30,438 bases of DNA. Source: an uncultured Oscillospiraceae bacterium. Its GTDB lineage: Bacteria > Bacillota > Clostridia > Oscillospirales > Acutalibacteraceae. Positions 1 through 6,790 of the stretch are shown here, in pieces (the stretch's first letter is position 1; each line of letters begins with the position of its first letter). The stretch spans positions 1 through 30,438 of the forward strand of contig URJF01000005.1 in NCBI GenBank assembly GCA_900548085.1, in the 5' to 3' direction. Position numbers and translations under genes: made by a program. Under the pieces are notes generated by a model that made no database searches, was not told where the DNA came from, and saw only the letters and a list, made by a program, of their open reading frames with translations.

Positions 1-2
1 TG

Positions 3-50
3 TTCCGTGGTTTCGTGACCGCAGCCGCAGAGCATATGAAAAACAAATAA
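3..50 (+). CDS. possible C-terminal end of an upstream plus-strand gene (partial)
   Basis: Reading from base 3 there is an open frame ending FRGFVTAAAEHMKNK and a TAA stop at 48-50. A strong hairpin terminator begins 12 bases later, which suits the end of a plus-strand gene entering from the left. Only 15 codons are visible, so no family can be named. The opposite strand also has a short open stretch here (MLCGCGHETTE) but without a ribosome binding site. The call rests mainly on the stop-then-terminator arrangement. Confidence 0.25.
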   Translation, partial: FRGFVTAAAEHMKNK

Positions 51-61
51 TACATCACAGC

Positions 62-98
62 AAAAGAGCTATGTCGCAAAAACGACATAGCTCTTTTT
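62..98. terminator. bidirectional intrinsic terminator
   Basis: A perfect 15-bp stem (62-76 paired with 83-97, core GAGCTATGTCG/CGACATAGCTC) closes a 6-base loop. The arms start with AAAA and end with TTTTT, so a U-tract follows the hairpin on either strand. It lies between the possible upstream plus-strand gene and the minus-strand ECF gene that ends at 121, so it can serve both convergent units. Confidence 0.9.
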
Positions 99-120
99 GA
101 GGTATTCTATTCTAACCAAA

Positions 121-666
121 TCACCATTTGATAAACTTTGTAATCTTTGCGCCGTCAAGTGCGAGGCCTACTATGATGAAAATAATCGCACTGCCTGTAG
201 CCTGAATAATGCTGAACGGTACAGAGGTCCATGCAGTCGGGAATGAATACATAATTCCTTCTGCAAGGAGATATCCAAAAATAGTAATAAGTCCTGACAC
301 AATAACCATAGGTACTGTGTACCAAGATACAATCTTGCGCTTGTTATGCTTTTTCTTATAAGCTGATGCCATAAGTATGAACGGTACTGCATTGAGTGCT
401 TTAATTACAGCTGTTGCCGGGGCCCACTGAGGTGCGCCTGAAATAATATCGGCAAGTCCGCCGCCGATTGCTGCGGCAAGCGATGCCCACGGTTCTAACA
501 ATGTACCTGCAAGGTAAATCATAGAATCTCCAAAGTGGAGGTACCCGTCGTTAATACCTGTGTTGAATTTTACAAAGGCTGTGAATACACAAATCACTGC
601 AGCCATAAGACCTGTGGCACAAATCTTTTGAATTTTTACATTACTGCTTTGCTTAGTTTTTTCCAT
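121..666 (-). CDS. ECF transporter S component, probably for vitamin B6 (PdxU-like)
   Basis: This is a 181-residue, very hydrophobic protein with about five or six membrane segments and a positively charged N-terminus. The stretch GYLHFGDSMIYLAG (about residues 41-54), followed by GGGLADIISGAPQWAP, is typical of substrate-binding S components of energy-coupling factor importers. It has no ATPase of its own, and no EcfA or EcfT gene is in the window, so it would share a module encoded elsewhere (group II). Its ATG lies inside the 3' end of the pyridoxal kinase gene (14-base overlap), with AGCAGGA as ribosome binding site, so the two are co-transcribed and probably translationally coupled. Substrate B6 is inferred from that pairing only; another vitamin is possible. 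Confidence 0.8.
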   Translation of the reverse strand: MEKTKQSSNVKIQKICATGLMAAVICVFTAFVKFNTGINDGYLHFGDSMIYLAGTLLEPWASLAAAIGGGLADIISGAPQWAPATAVIKALNAVPFILMASAYKKKHNKRKIVSWYTVPMVIVSGLITIFGYLLAEGIMYSFPTAWTSVPFSIIQATGSAIIFIIVGLALDGAKITKFIKW

Positions 667-1510
667 TGTTTAATCCTGCTTTCTCTACAAGTTTGTACAG
701 ACAACGCTCAAAGTGAACTCCGTCTGCGGTATTGTATTTTCCGTTAGTTTCCCTGACTGTAACCTCGATAGCAGAGCATATAAAATCCGACGCAAGTCTG
801 ACTGCCGATACCACATCACTGCCCGTAACAAGCCGTGCCGCAACCACCGATGCCAAAATATCACCTGTGCCCGAAAAGCTGCCTCCGATTTTTTTATTCT
901 TTATTACAGAAAAATCTCCGGAGTCAAAAACAGTGTTGATTACCTCTCCTGTGTCTGTGGGGATTCCGGTAGTAATTACCGTCTTTTGCATAATAGAGGA
1001 AAGCTGCCTGATTTTTCTTAGCTTTTCATCTACGGGGAGATACGCCACAGAGTCATACTCTGTGCCTGTGAGAACGCAAAGCTCTGTAAGATTAGGTGTG
1101 ATAACGGTAGCCTTAGACACAAGTGCTTTGATTGCGTCCACGCTGTCGGAATCATAGCTGTCATAAATCTCGCCGTCATCCGCCATAACGGGATCAACGA
1201 GAACCACAGTATCTTCGCCCGCAAATTCGTCTATAAAATCTGCTATTATTTTTCCCTGACGACTGTTGCTGATAAAACCACTGAGTATTCCGTCAAAATC
1301 AGGAGAAAGGTTTTTCCACTGCTCAGCAAAAGCCTGCATATGATCAGTAAAATCAATATGCTCATACTGCGGATAGCCTGTCTGATTGGACAAAATACCT
1401 GTAGGCAACGGACAGCACTGCACACCCAAAGCGGAGATAACGGGTATATCAGCCGTCAAAGAACATTTGCCGAAGCCTGACAAATCGTTAATTGCTGCAA
1501 TTTTTTTCAT
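653..1510 (-). CDS. pdxY: pyridoxal/pyridoxamine kinase (ribokinase-like fold)
   Basis: This 285-residue cytoplasmic kinase should phosphorylate pyridoxal, pyridoxamine or pyridoxine with ATP to give the 5'-phosphate. It opens with the family's AAINDLSGFGKCSLTA. LVDPVMADDGEIY lies near residues 103-115, VITPNLTEL near 135-143, and the anion-hole/catalytic-Asp motif GGSFSGTGDILASV near 209-222. Length is normal for the PdxY/PdxK family. The start has GGCGGTGAAC upstream as ribosome binding site. The gene leads a two-gene unit with the ECF S component, which points to uptake and trapping of B6 vitamers. Exact vitamer preference cannot be read from the sequence; PdxY, PdxK and ThiD-like kinases are related. 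Confidence 0.88.
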   Translation of the reverse strand: MKKIAAINDLSGFGKCSLTADIPVISALGVQCCPLPTGILSNQTGYPQYEHIDFTDHMQAFAEQWKNLSPDFDGILSGFISNSRQGKIIADFIDEFAGEDTVVLVDPVMADDGEIYDSYDSDSVDAIKALVSKATVITPNLTELCVLTGTEYDSVAYLPVDEKLRKIRQLSSIMQKTVITTGIPTDTGEVINTVFDSGDFSVIKNKKIGGSFSGTGDILASVVAARLVTGSDVVSAVRLASDFICSAIEVTVRETNGKYNTADGVHFERCLYKLVEKAGLNNGKN

Positions 1511-1521
1511 TTGTTCACCGC

Positions 1522-1533
1522 CAACTTAAGTTG
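1522..1533. promoter_or_regulatory. perfect 12-bp palindrome in the pdxY leader
   Basis: CAACTTAAGTTG is a perfect palindrome lying between the -10 element (1539-1544) and the ribosome binding site of the kinase gene on the minus strand, close to the expected transcription start. The position suits a repressor operator. No regulator can be named, and a chance palindrome cannot be excluded. Confidence 0.4.
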
Positions 1534-1538
1534 AGACT

Positions 1539-1567
1539 ATTATATAATAATTGTGTCTATTGATAAA
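1539..1567 (-). promoter_or_regulatory. promoter of pdxY-ECF unit (good -10, weak -35)
   Basis: On the minus strand a consensus TATAAT (1539-1544) lies about 28 bases before the start codon. Seventeen bases upstream is only TTTATC (1562-1567), a poor -35. The weak -35 suggests that activation may be needed. An inverted repeat TTGTGT-N12-ACACAA (1551-1574) spans the -35 and could be the binding site of an activator. Confidence 0.55.
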
Positions 1568-1615
1568 TACACAAAATCAAATAATTTTTAGGGTACAGAT
1601 TGAAAGGCATAAAGA

Positions 1616-1641
1616 AAACGGCACTCATATGAGTGCCGTTT
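1616..1641 (-). terminator. intrinsic terminator after hisC
   Basis: A 26-base perfect inverted repeat (arms AAACGGCACTCAT at 1616-1628 and its complement at 1629-1641) begins two bases past the hisC stop. On the minus strand it continues into TTTTCTTT. The G+C-rich arms plus U-run make it a clear Rho-independent terminator for the PHP-hisC unit. Confidence 0.88.
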
Positions 1642-1643
1642 AG

Positions 1644-2705
1644 CTATTCAGTTATGAAATTTTTAACTTCGGTAAGGAATCTGTCCATCTCGTCATCTGT
1701 GCCCACGGTAACACGAACATATTTGTCGATACGAGGCTGACTGAAGTAACGGATAAATACCTTCTTTGATTTCAAAAACTCAAACATATCTCGCATACTG
1801 TACTCGGAATGAGTAACCATAAGAAAATTAGTGCTGCTGTCAAGGACCGTAAAACCCATACTGCGCAGTTCCTCGGTAACTCTGCTGCGAGTGGCAATAA
1901 TCTTAGACACAGTCGACTCAAAATACTCACGGTCATTCATAGCCTCAACGCCTGCTGCTACAGATATGCTGTCCACTGTATAAGAGTTATAACTGTTCTT
2001 AACCGCCTCAAGCTCGTCAATCAAATCTGCTGATCCGATAGCGAAGCCGATACGAAGACCTGCCAGCGAACGAGACTTAGAAAATGTTCCGGTCATAAGA
2101 AGATTGTCGTACTCACTCGTCAGCGGAGCGCAGGTAACGCCGCTGAAATCGGCATATGCCTCGTCAATAATAACCACGCTGTCCCTGTTTTCGTCCAATA
2201 TTCTGCGGACAAAATCCAAATCCTCTCCGAGAGATGTGGGTGCATTGGGATTAGGGATAACCACGCCGCCGTTAGCTGCTGCATAATCGTCCGGATTTAT
2301 TCTAAAATCATTATCCAAAGGATATGTAGTATATTTTATACCAAACAAATCGCACCATACCGGATAAAAGCTGTAAGTAATATCCGGATAAGCAATAGGC
2401 TTATCGCCGTTAAAGAAAGACTGAAAAGCCAAAGCGATAACATCGTCGGAGCCGTTGCCCACAAAGACATTGGTCGGCTGTACACCGTAAAACGAAGCGA
2501 TGGCCTCTTTCAGCGGCATAACATCCGACGAAGGATAAAACCTAAGCCCGTCTGTATTAAACTCCCTGATAACTCTAACCGCCTTAGGTGACGGAGGATA
2601 AGGATTTTCGTTAGCATTTATTTTGACTATATTGGTATCCTTGCTCTGTTCACCGGGAACATAGGGAGTAATCTGTCTAAAGTTTTTTTTCCACAATTTT
2701 TCCAT
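1644..2705 (-). CDS. hisC: histidinol-phosphate aminotransferase (class I/II, PLP-dependent)
   Basis: A 353-residue, full-length HisC-type enzyme. It should transfer an amino group between glutamate and imidazole acetol phosphate in histidine synthesis, in the cytoplasm. Visible are the substrate-phosphate region KINANENPYPPSP (about 28-40), the glycine-rich NGSDD, an IPNPNAPTS segment (about 151-159), the PLP-contact DEAYADF, and the Schiff-base lysine in TFSKSRSLAGLRIG (about 206-219). No other his genes are adjacent. It is the second gene of a unit with a PHP-domain phosphoesterase (18-base gap). Such isolated HisC homologues sometimes act on aromatic or other amino acids, so specificity is less certain than the family. 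Confidence 0.88.
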   Translation of the reverse strand: MEKLWKKNFRQITPYVPGEQSKDTNIVKINANENPYPPSPKAVRVIREFNTDGLRFYPSSDVMPLKEAIASFYGVQPTNVFVGNGSDDVIALAFQSFFNGDKPIAYPDITYSFYPVWCDLFGIKYTTYPLDNDFRINPDDYAAANGGVVIPNPNAPTSLGEDLDFVRRILDENRDSVVIIDEAYADFSGVTCAPLTSEYDNLLMTGTFSKSRSLAGLRIGFAIGSADLIDELEAVKNSYNSYTVDSISVAAGVEAMNDREYFESTVSKIIATRSRVTEELRSMGFTVLDSSTNFLMVTHSEYSMRDMFEFLKSKKVFIRYFSQPRIDKYVRVTVGTDDEMDRFLTEVKNFITE

Positions 2706-2723
2706 AAAACCTGTCCCGAAAAA

Positions 2724-3605
2724 TTAAGCCTCTGCAGCAGCCGCCTCTTTTTCTGCTCGGCGCTGGGCTCGTTTCTTCTTAGCCTTATATCCCAAGAGCT
2801 TGTCCAAATTTTCCTGAGGGGTACAATAACTTCCTACAGTCACACAGTACTCGCCGTATGTACCGTGGAAATTTGAGCCACCAGTCATAAGCAGTTTGTC
2901 CTTTTTGCACTTAGTTGCAAGGTACTCTGTCTGCTCATCGCTGTTGCACGGAGACCAAACCTCTACTCCGTCGAGACCGTACTCAACATACTTGTCTATC
3001 TCGTCAAAATTATCAAACTTTCCGGGATGAGCCAAAACAGCTATGCCGCCTGCACCGTGAATCTCGTCGATAACATCATGGACAGACGGATATTTGGTAG
3101 GTGCAAGAACATTAGTCTCGCTCTCCTGGTCGAACAAAGCCTTGTGCAAATCGCCGAAAATCTGGTCTGTATAGCCTGCGTCCATAAGGGCGTGCATAAT
3201 ATGCTGCTTATACAAATTGGTGGAGCCGTTTGCGTGAGAAATAATAAAATCGCTCGTAATAGGAAAATGAGCGGCAACCTTAAGCATCATAATCTGGCCT
3301 GCTCTCTTGCGAGCGACAGATGTCTTTTTGCAGATGCCCTCCAATCTGTCCGGAGCGTCTGCAAGGTAGGACAGAATATGAACTTTTTTTCCTGCCTCAT
3401 CGTCAAAAGCGCTAATCTCAACGCCCGGAATAACAGTAACTCCATGTCTCTTTCCTATAACCTGACCTCTGACTGTACCCGCAACACAATCATGGTCGGT
3501 AATTGCTATAGTATCAATGCCACTCTTTTGGGCAATAACAATCAAATCTTCTATACCAACAGAGCCGTCGCTCAGTTTTGTGTGGCAATGTAAATCCGCC
3601 GCCAT
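2724..3605 (-). CDS. PHP-domain phosphoesterase (RNase AM / YciV-like)
   Basis: A 293-residue metal-dependent phosphoesterase of the PHP family. The metal-binding motifs appear in order: DLHCHTKLSDGS (residues 4-15), AITDHDCVAG (about 34-43), the VHILSY segment, VLAHPGKF (about 194-201), DGVEVW and GGSNFHG (about 242-248). This layout matches the YciV/TrpH group, whose characterised members hydrolyse 3',5'-nucleoside bisphosphates and 5' ends of short RNAs. The C-terminal 20 residues are a basic, alanine-rich tail that may be an unstructured extension. The start has AAGGGAG upstream. It is the first gene of a unit with hisC and has its own promoter. The precise substrate is inferred from family only. 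Confidence 0.83.
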   Translation of the reverse strand: MAADLHCHTKLSDGSVGIEDLIVIAQKSGIDTIAITDHDCVAGTVRGQVIGKRHGVTVIPGVEISAFDDEAGKKVHILSYLADAPDRLEGICKKTSVARKRAGQIMMLKVAAHFPITSDFIISHANGSTNLYKQHIMHALMDAGYTDQIFGDLHKALFDQESETNVLAPTKYPSVHDVIDEIHGAGGIAVLAHPGKFDNFDEIDKYVEYGLDGVEVWSPCNSDEQTEYLATKCKKDKLLMTGGSNFHGTYGEYCVTVGSYCTPQENLDKLLGYKAKKKRAQRRAEKEAAAAEA

Positions 3606-3659
3606 ATTTGATACTCCCTTCTCTCGTGTATCTATATATAAAACATTATTCTGTATAAT

Positions 3660-3688
3660 ATTGTAGCACAGATTTTTGTGTAATTCAA
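3660..3688 (-). promoter_or_regulatory. promoter of the PHP-hisC unit
   Basis: On the minus strand TTGAAT (3683-3688) and TACAAT (3660-3665) are separated by exactly 17 bases, about 55 bases before the PHP start codon. It lies in the 122-base gap between this gene and maf and is the best sigma-A-like match there. Confidence 0.65.
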
Positions 3689-3727
3689 CAACAAGTATAA
3701 TAAAAAGTTGACAAATCTCACAAAATC

Positions 3728-4270
3728 CTACAATTTTTTCAGCTCACAATTCAATTTACCTACCGGCAATCCCACTACATTAAAAAAGTCACCGCTGATT
3801 TTTTTCACAAGGAGTGCACCGTAGCCCTGTATTCCGTAGGCGCCCGCCTTGTCCATAGGCTCTCCCGTAGATATGTAGTCTGCGATTTCTTCATCACTTA
3901 AATCATAAAATTCCACATCTGTTTTTTCAAAAAATGTGTCTGTCTTTTCGCCTTTTATGATAGTGACACCTGTATAAACGCTGTGGGTTTTGCCCGAAAG
4001 AGAGCGGAGCATACGAAATGCGTCGTCTTTGTCCTTAGGCTTGCCCAAAATGCTGCCCTCCAGTGAAACAACGGTATCTGCACCTATTACTGTATTTTTT
4101 CCGTCAGCCAACGGTCGTGCCTTAATCTCTGACAGATACATAACCGCATCCGACGGTGACATAGGACGGGGCAAGGTCTCGTCTGCATCTGCCGACGCTA
4201 CCGTAAAATCATCTGTAATCAGCCGAATAAGCTCCTGCCGCCTCGGACTTTTTGATGCAAGAACGATCAT
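3728..4270 (-). CDS. maf: Maf-family nucleotide pyrophosphatase
   Basis: A 180-residue Maf/YceF protein, a house-cleaning NTP pyrophosphatase that removes dTTP/UTP or modified nucleotides; in Bacillota it is often linked to septum formation. The N-terminus MIVLASKSPRRQELI is the diagnostic Maf signature (S-x-R-R). DADE (about 28-31), the KA region, the IGADTVV motif (about 62-68) and GKPKDKDDAFRML complete the active-site cleft. Its ATG overlaps the stop codon of the upstream U32 gene by one base (TAATG), so translation is coupled. It is the last gene of zapA-U32-maf. Which nucleotide it prefers cannot be decided here. Confidence 0.92.
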   Translation of the reverse strand: MIVLASKSPRRQELIRLITDDFTVASADADETLPRPMSPSDAVMYLSEIKARPLADGKNTVIGADTVVSLEGSILGKPKDKDDAFRMLRSLSGKTHSVYTGVTIIKGEKTDTFFEKTDVEFYDLSDEEIADYISTGEPMDKAGAYGIQGYGALLVKKISGDFFNVVGLPVGKLNCELKKL

Positions 4271-6264
4271 TATTTTACACCTCTGTAGTACAGACCTCTG
4301 GTATATTTTTTGCCTAATTCGGCATGAGCACTGTACTTTTTTATAATCTCGCAGACCTCTCCTGCACTCTCGTCGGTAAAGGCAAGGTGTACAAAATCTG
4401 TATGAATCTCTCCTATTCGGTCACCCATATAGAGAGGAATGGGGTTATATATCTCCACACAGGGATATGGCGAGCACTTGACCGAAAACTCAAAGCCTTT
4501 TCTGTCGGTAAGTCTGCCCTGCTTTTTACAAACTTCACAGCCTATTCTGTTCTTGACCGGACAGTTTCGGGTCAGCATAAGCGGCAGCTTGCCGTAGCCT
4601 ATTATACCCGTATCCTCGGCAGAAACGGCATTAGCCTGCTGCAAGGTCAGTTCAAACGAAAGTATGGGCGAACGAAACTGTCGAGCGGTGCGACTGTTAA
4701 AAACATTCAGTCCGAATCCGCCGAAAACATCAAATCCCATATCTTTCGCCGTCTTATATGCTCCGATATTTGACGCAAGAATTTTCTTTACTCCGATTTC
4801 TTTCAGTACGGTGAGCTGCTTTTTCAGCTTTTGCTCACAGCCAAACAGTCCTCGTGGAAGTTCTGCTCCGATTTTTTCACCGTCAAAATACTTTTCTTCC
4901 GACCAAACAGGGATAAAAATTCGCTCAAATGGATTATCCTTAGGTATTGTATCGGGGTGCAAAAAGCTTGCAGTCAAATACGGCTCGGCCCTGTGCTCTG
5001 TCATCGACAGTATCGGCAAAGGCAGCTTTTTATATTCAATATCGGGAACAGCGTTCAACTTTTCTACAGCGTCACGCCTCATTCCGTTAAGAACTCCGGC
5101 AGGAATAATAAGTCCGTCGTCCAATTTTATATTCACACTATGTGCATAATACTGAGTACCGCCGAATTTTAACAGCCTTGCAGTAACAGACTCCTTTGTC
5201 ATAGGCTTGTTAATTGCCGCCTCGGGCACAGCGCCGGTGACGGTAACTGTTTTTTCATCCGCAGCAACGGTCAGCACAGCATTTTTGCCTCTCTCACAAG
5301 AAAAATCGACCGTAACGGGCACAAGAGGATTTTCATTATCGTAAAGGTGGCTCAAATCCTTGAGCACCTCTTTTGCGGCAACTACATCTTCCTTTTGGCG
5401 AGTACCGAACATATCGGCACGCCTGCCGGTGAAATAGCCATCGGTAAAACCGCTGCGTGAAAACACGCTGCGCAGGACATTCTCTCTGTCGGCGTCATAT
5501 TCGCCGTCGAGAGCACTGCGGCAGGCAGTAACAGCGGCAGCCACATATTCGGGGCGTTTCATTCTGCCCTCAATTTTCAGACTGCACACACCCAATTTTT
5601 CCATTTCACGAGCGTGCTTTATCAGGCTCAAATCCTTAAGGGACAAGTCACAGCCGCCCTTTCCGTCGGCACTGAACTTCAGTCGGCAAGGCTGAGCACA
5701 CAACCCTCTGTTTCCGCTCCTGCCTCCAAGCATAGCGGAAAGATAGCACTGACCGCTGACGCTCATACACAGAGCACCGTGAACGAATGCCTCAAGTTCC
5801 ATAGAAGTACTCTGTCTAATCTCTTTGATTTCGTTGGAATTCATCTCACGAGGGATAACTGCACGGCAAAAGCCAAGCTCCTCTAATCGTCTAAATCCGT
5901 CCGGCGTACTCGCACTGCACTGGGTGGAGGCATGAAGTCTCGCAGAGGGAAAGCACTCTCTGATAACTTTTGCAAGTCCCAAATCCTGAACGATAAATCC
6001 GTCGGCACCTGCTCTCAGGGCACTGTCTATGGTGTGATAAGCCTCATTGAACTCCTCATCTGCCACAAGAGTGTTTGCGGTAAGATAGACCTTTACCCCT
6101 CTCTGCTTACAGTACAGCACAGCTCTATTCAGTTGTTCATCATCAAAATTGTCGGCATTGCGGCGAGCGTTAAGCCCCTTTGCGCCGAGATAAACCGCAT
6201 CGGCACCGCAACGGACTGCCGCCACCAAACTCTCATAGCTGCCGGCAGGTGCAAGAATTTCCAT
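4270..6264 (-). CDS. U32 family protein, probable RlhA-like 23S rRNA C2501 hydroxylase
   Basis: A 664-residue protein of peptidase family U32 with a long C-terminal half (DUF3656-like). Members of this length resemble E. coli RlhA, which makes 5-hydroxycytidine at 23S rRNA C2501, rather than the shorter (about 420-residue) tRNA-hydroxylating TrhP. The N-terminus EILAPAGSYESLVAAV and the U32 signature EAFVHGALCMSVSGQCYLS are intact, followed by GGRSGNRGLCAQPCRL. These cysteines plus the later NCPVKNRIGCEVC probably bind an iron-sulfur cluster. I chose the ATG at 6264 because GAGGG lies just upstream of it; an in-frame TTG four codons earlier would place that site inside the gene. Called a protease by old naming, but RNA modification is more likely. 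Confidence 0.78.
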   Translation of the reverse strand: MEILAPAGSYESLVAAVRCGADAVYLGAKGLNARRNADNFDDEQLNRAVLYCKQRGVKVYLTANTLVADEEFNEAYHTIDSALRAGADGFIVQDLGLAKVIRECFPSARLHASTQCSASTPDGFRRLEELGFCRAVIPREMNSNEIKEIRQSTSMELEAFVHGALCMSVSGQCYLSAMLGGRSGNRGLCAQPCRLKFSADGKGGCDLSLKDLSLIKHAREMEKLGVCSLKIEGRMKRPEYVAAAVTACRSALDGEYDADRENVLRSVFSRSGFTDGYFTGRRADMFGTRQKEDVVAAKEVLKDLSHLYDNENPLVPVTVDFSCERGKNAVLTVAADEKTVTVTGAVPEAAINKPMTKESVTARLLKFGGTQYYAHSVNIKLDDGLIIPAGVLNGMRRDAVEKLNAVPDIEYKKLPLPILSMTEHRAEPYLTASFLHPDTIPKDNPFERIFIPVWSEEKYFDGEKIGAELPRGLFGCEQKLKKQLTVLKEIGVKKILASNIGAYKTAKDMGFDVFGGFGLNVFNSRTARQFRSPILSFELTLQQANAVSAEDTGIIGYGKLPLMLTRNCPVKNRIGCEVCKKQGRLTDRKGFEFSVKCSPYPCVEIYNPIPLYMGDRIGEIHTDFVHLAFTDESAGEVCEIIKKYSAHAELGKKYTRGLYYRGVK

Positions 6265-6274
6265 ACTGTCCCTC

Positions 6275-6306
6275 AAAAAAATTAGGGTGACGCAAAGTCA
6301 CCCTAA
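6275..6306 (-). terminator. intrinsic terminator/attenuator between zapA and the U32 gene
   Basis: On the minus strand a perfect 10-bp stem (TTAGGGTGAC, 6297-6306 with 6282-6291, loop of 5) is followed by a run of seven T. It begins 12 bases after the zapA stop and ends only about 10 bases before the U32 start codon. The U-run directly abuts the U32 ribosome binding site, so read-through rather than a separate promoter must supply the U32-maf mRNA. Confidence 0.8.
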
Positions 6307-6317
6307 AGTAGTTATTG

Positions 6318-6668
6318 TTACTTTTCAGCTAATTTTTCTCTCAAATTGCTGAGTTCTCTGTTAAGGCGTTCTATCTCACGGCGTGCAACGTCGACCTCCA
6401 TACGAGCTCTGGCACTGTCCTCAAGATAATCTTTTATTTGGGCACGAAGGTTGTCGGCGGATGCCGTCGCTTTTTTAGCGGCATCTGCCTGGTCAAGAGC
6501 GACCAAAACAGCACACTGTGTCTGTGAAAGCGAAGGTGCCTCCTGTCCCGTAGACCTCATTTCTTTGTCGATAAGCTCACCCAATTCTTCTACATAATCG
6601 GGATCGTCTTCGGTAAGTATGGTATATGTGTTTCCGCAAATTTTAAGCGTAACTTTATTTTTTTCCAT
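6318..6668 (-). CDS. zapA: cell division protein ZapA
   Basis: A 116-residue ZapA-family protein that bundles FtsZ at the division ring. The N-terminal globular part carries KVTLKICGNTYTILTEDDPDYVEELGELI, the family's beta-hairpin/helix head (split here by position 20 of the protein). From about residue 70 a long heptad-rich helix (ARMEVDVARREIERLNREL and on) forms the dimer coiled coil. I chose the ATG at 6668 because GAGAGGTGGG lies just upstream; the longer in-frame start at 6740 would run back through the promoter and adds residues unlike the family. It heads the zapA-U32-maf unit, a neighbourhood common in Bacillota. Confidence 0.85.
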   Translation of the reverse strand: MEKNKVTLKICGNTYTILTEDDPDYVEELGELIDKEMRSTGQEAPSLSQTQCAVLVALDQADAAKKATASADNLRAQIKDYLEDSARARMEVDVARREIERLNRELSNLREKLAEK

Positions 6669-6711
6669 AATGCCCACCTCTCTGTCAAAATACAACATTA
6701 TTCTACATAAC

Positions 6712-6740
6712 AGTATATCAACTAAATAAATACTTGTCAA
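6712..6740 (-). promoter_or_regulatory. consensus promoter of zapA
   Basis: Minus-strand TTGACA (6735-6740) and TATACT (6712-6717) are 17 bases apart, an almost perfect sigma-A promoter, about 45 bases before the zapA ATG. Its -35 shares five bases with the -35 of the divergent alpha-galactosidase promoter. Confidence 0.85.
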
Positions 6741-6762
6741 TCTTAAAAGCTTCTGTTATATT
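6734..6762 (+). promoter_or_regulatory. promoter of the alpha-galactosidase gene
   Basis: TTGTCA (6734-6739), 17-base spacer, TATATT (6757-6762), 28 bases before the start codon. The -35 overlaps that of the divergent zapA promoter, so the two polymerases cannot occupy it at the same time. Confidence 0.75.
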
Positions 6763-6790
6763 AAAATTATCACACACAAGGAAGAACTTT

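Noticed and set aside
5..38. A short minus-strand frame MLCGCGHETTE reaching the left edge
   Set aside because: No ribosome binding site upstream and it would start just past a strong terminator; the plus-strand C-terminus is a better reading.
3705..3716. A plus-strand TTGACA in the gap between PHP and maf
   Set aside because: It would transcribe antisense into maf and has no good -10 at 16-18 bases.
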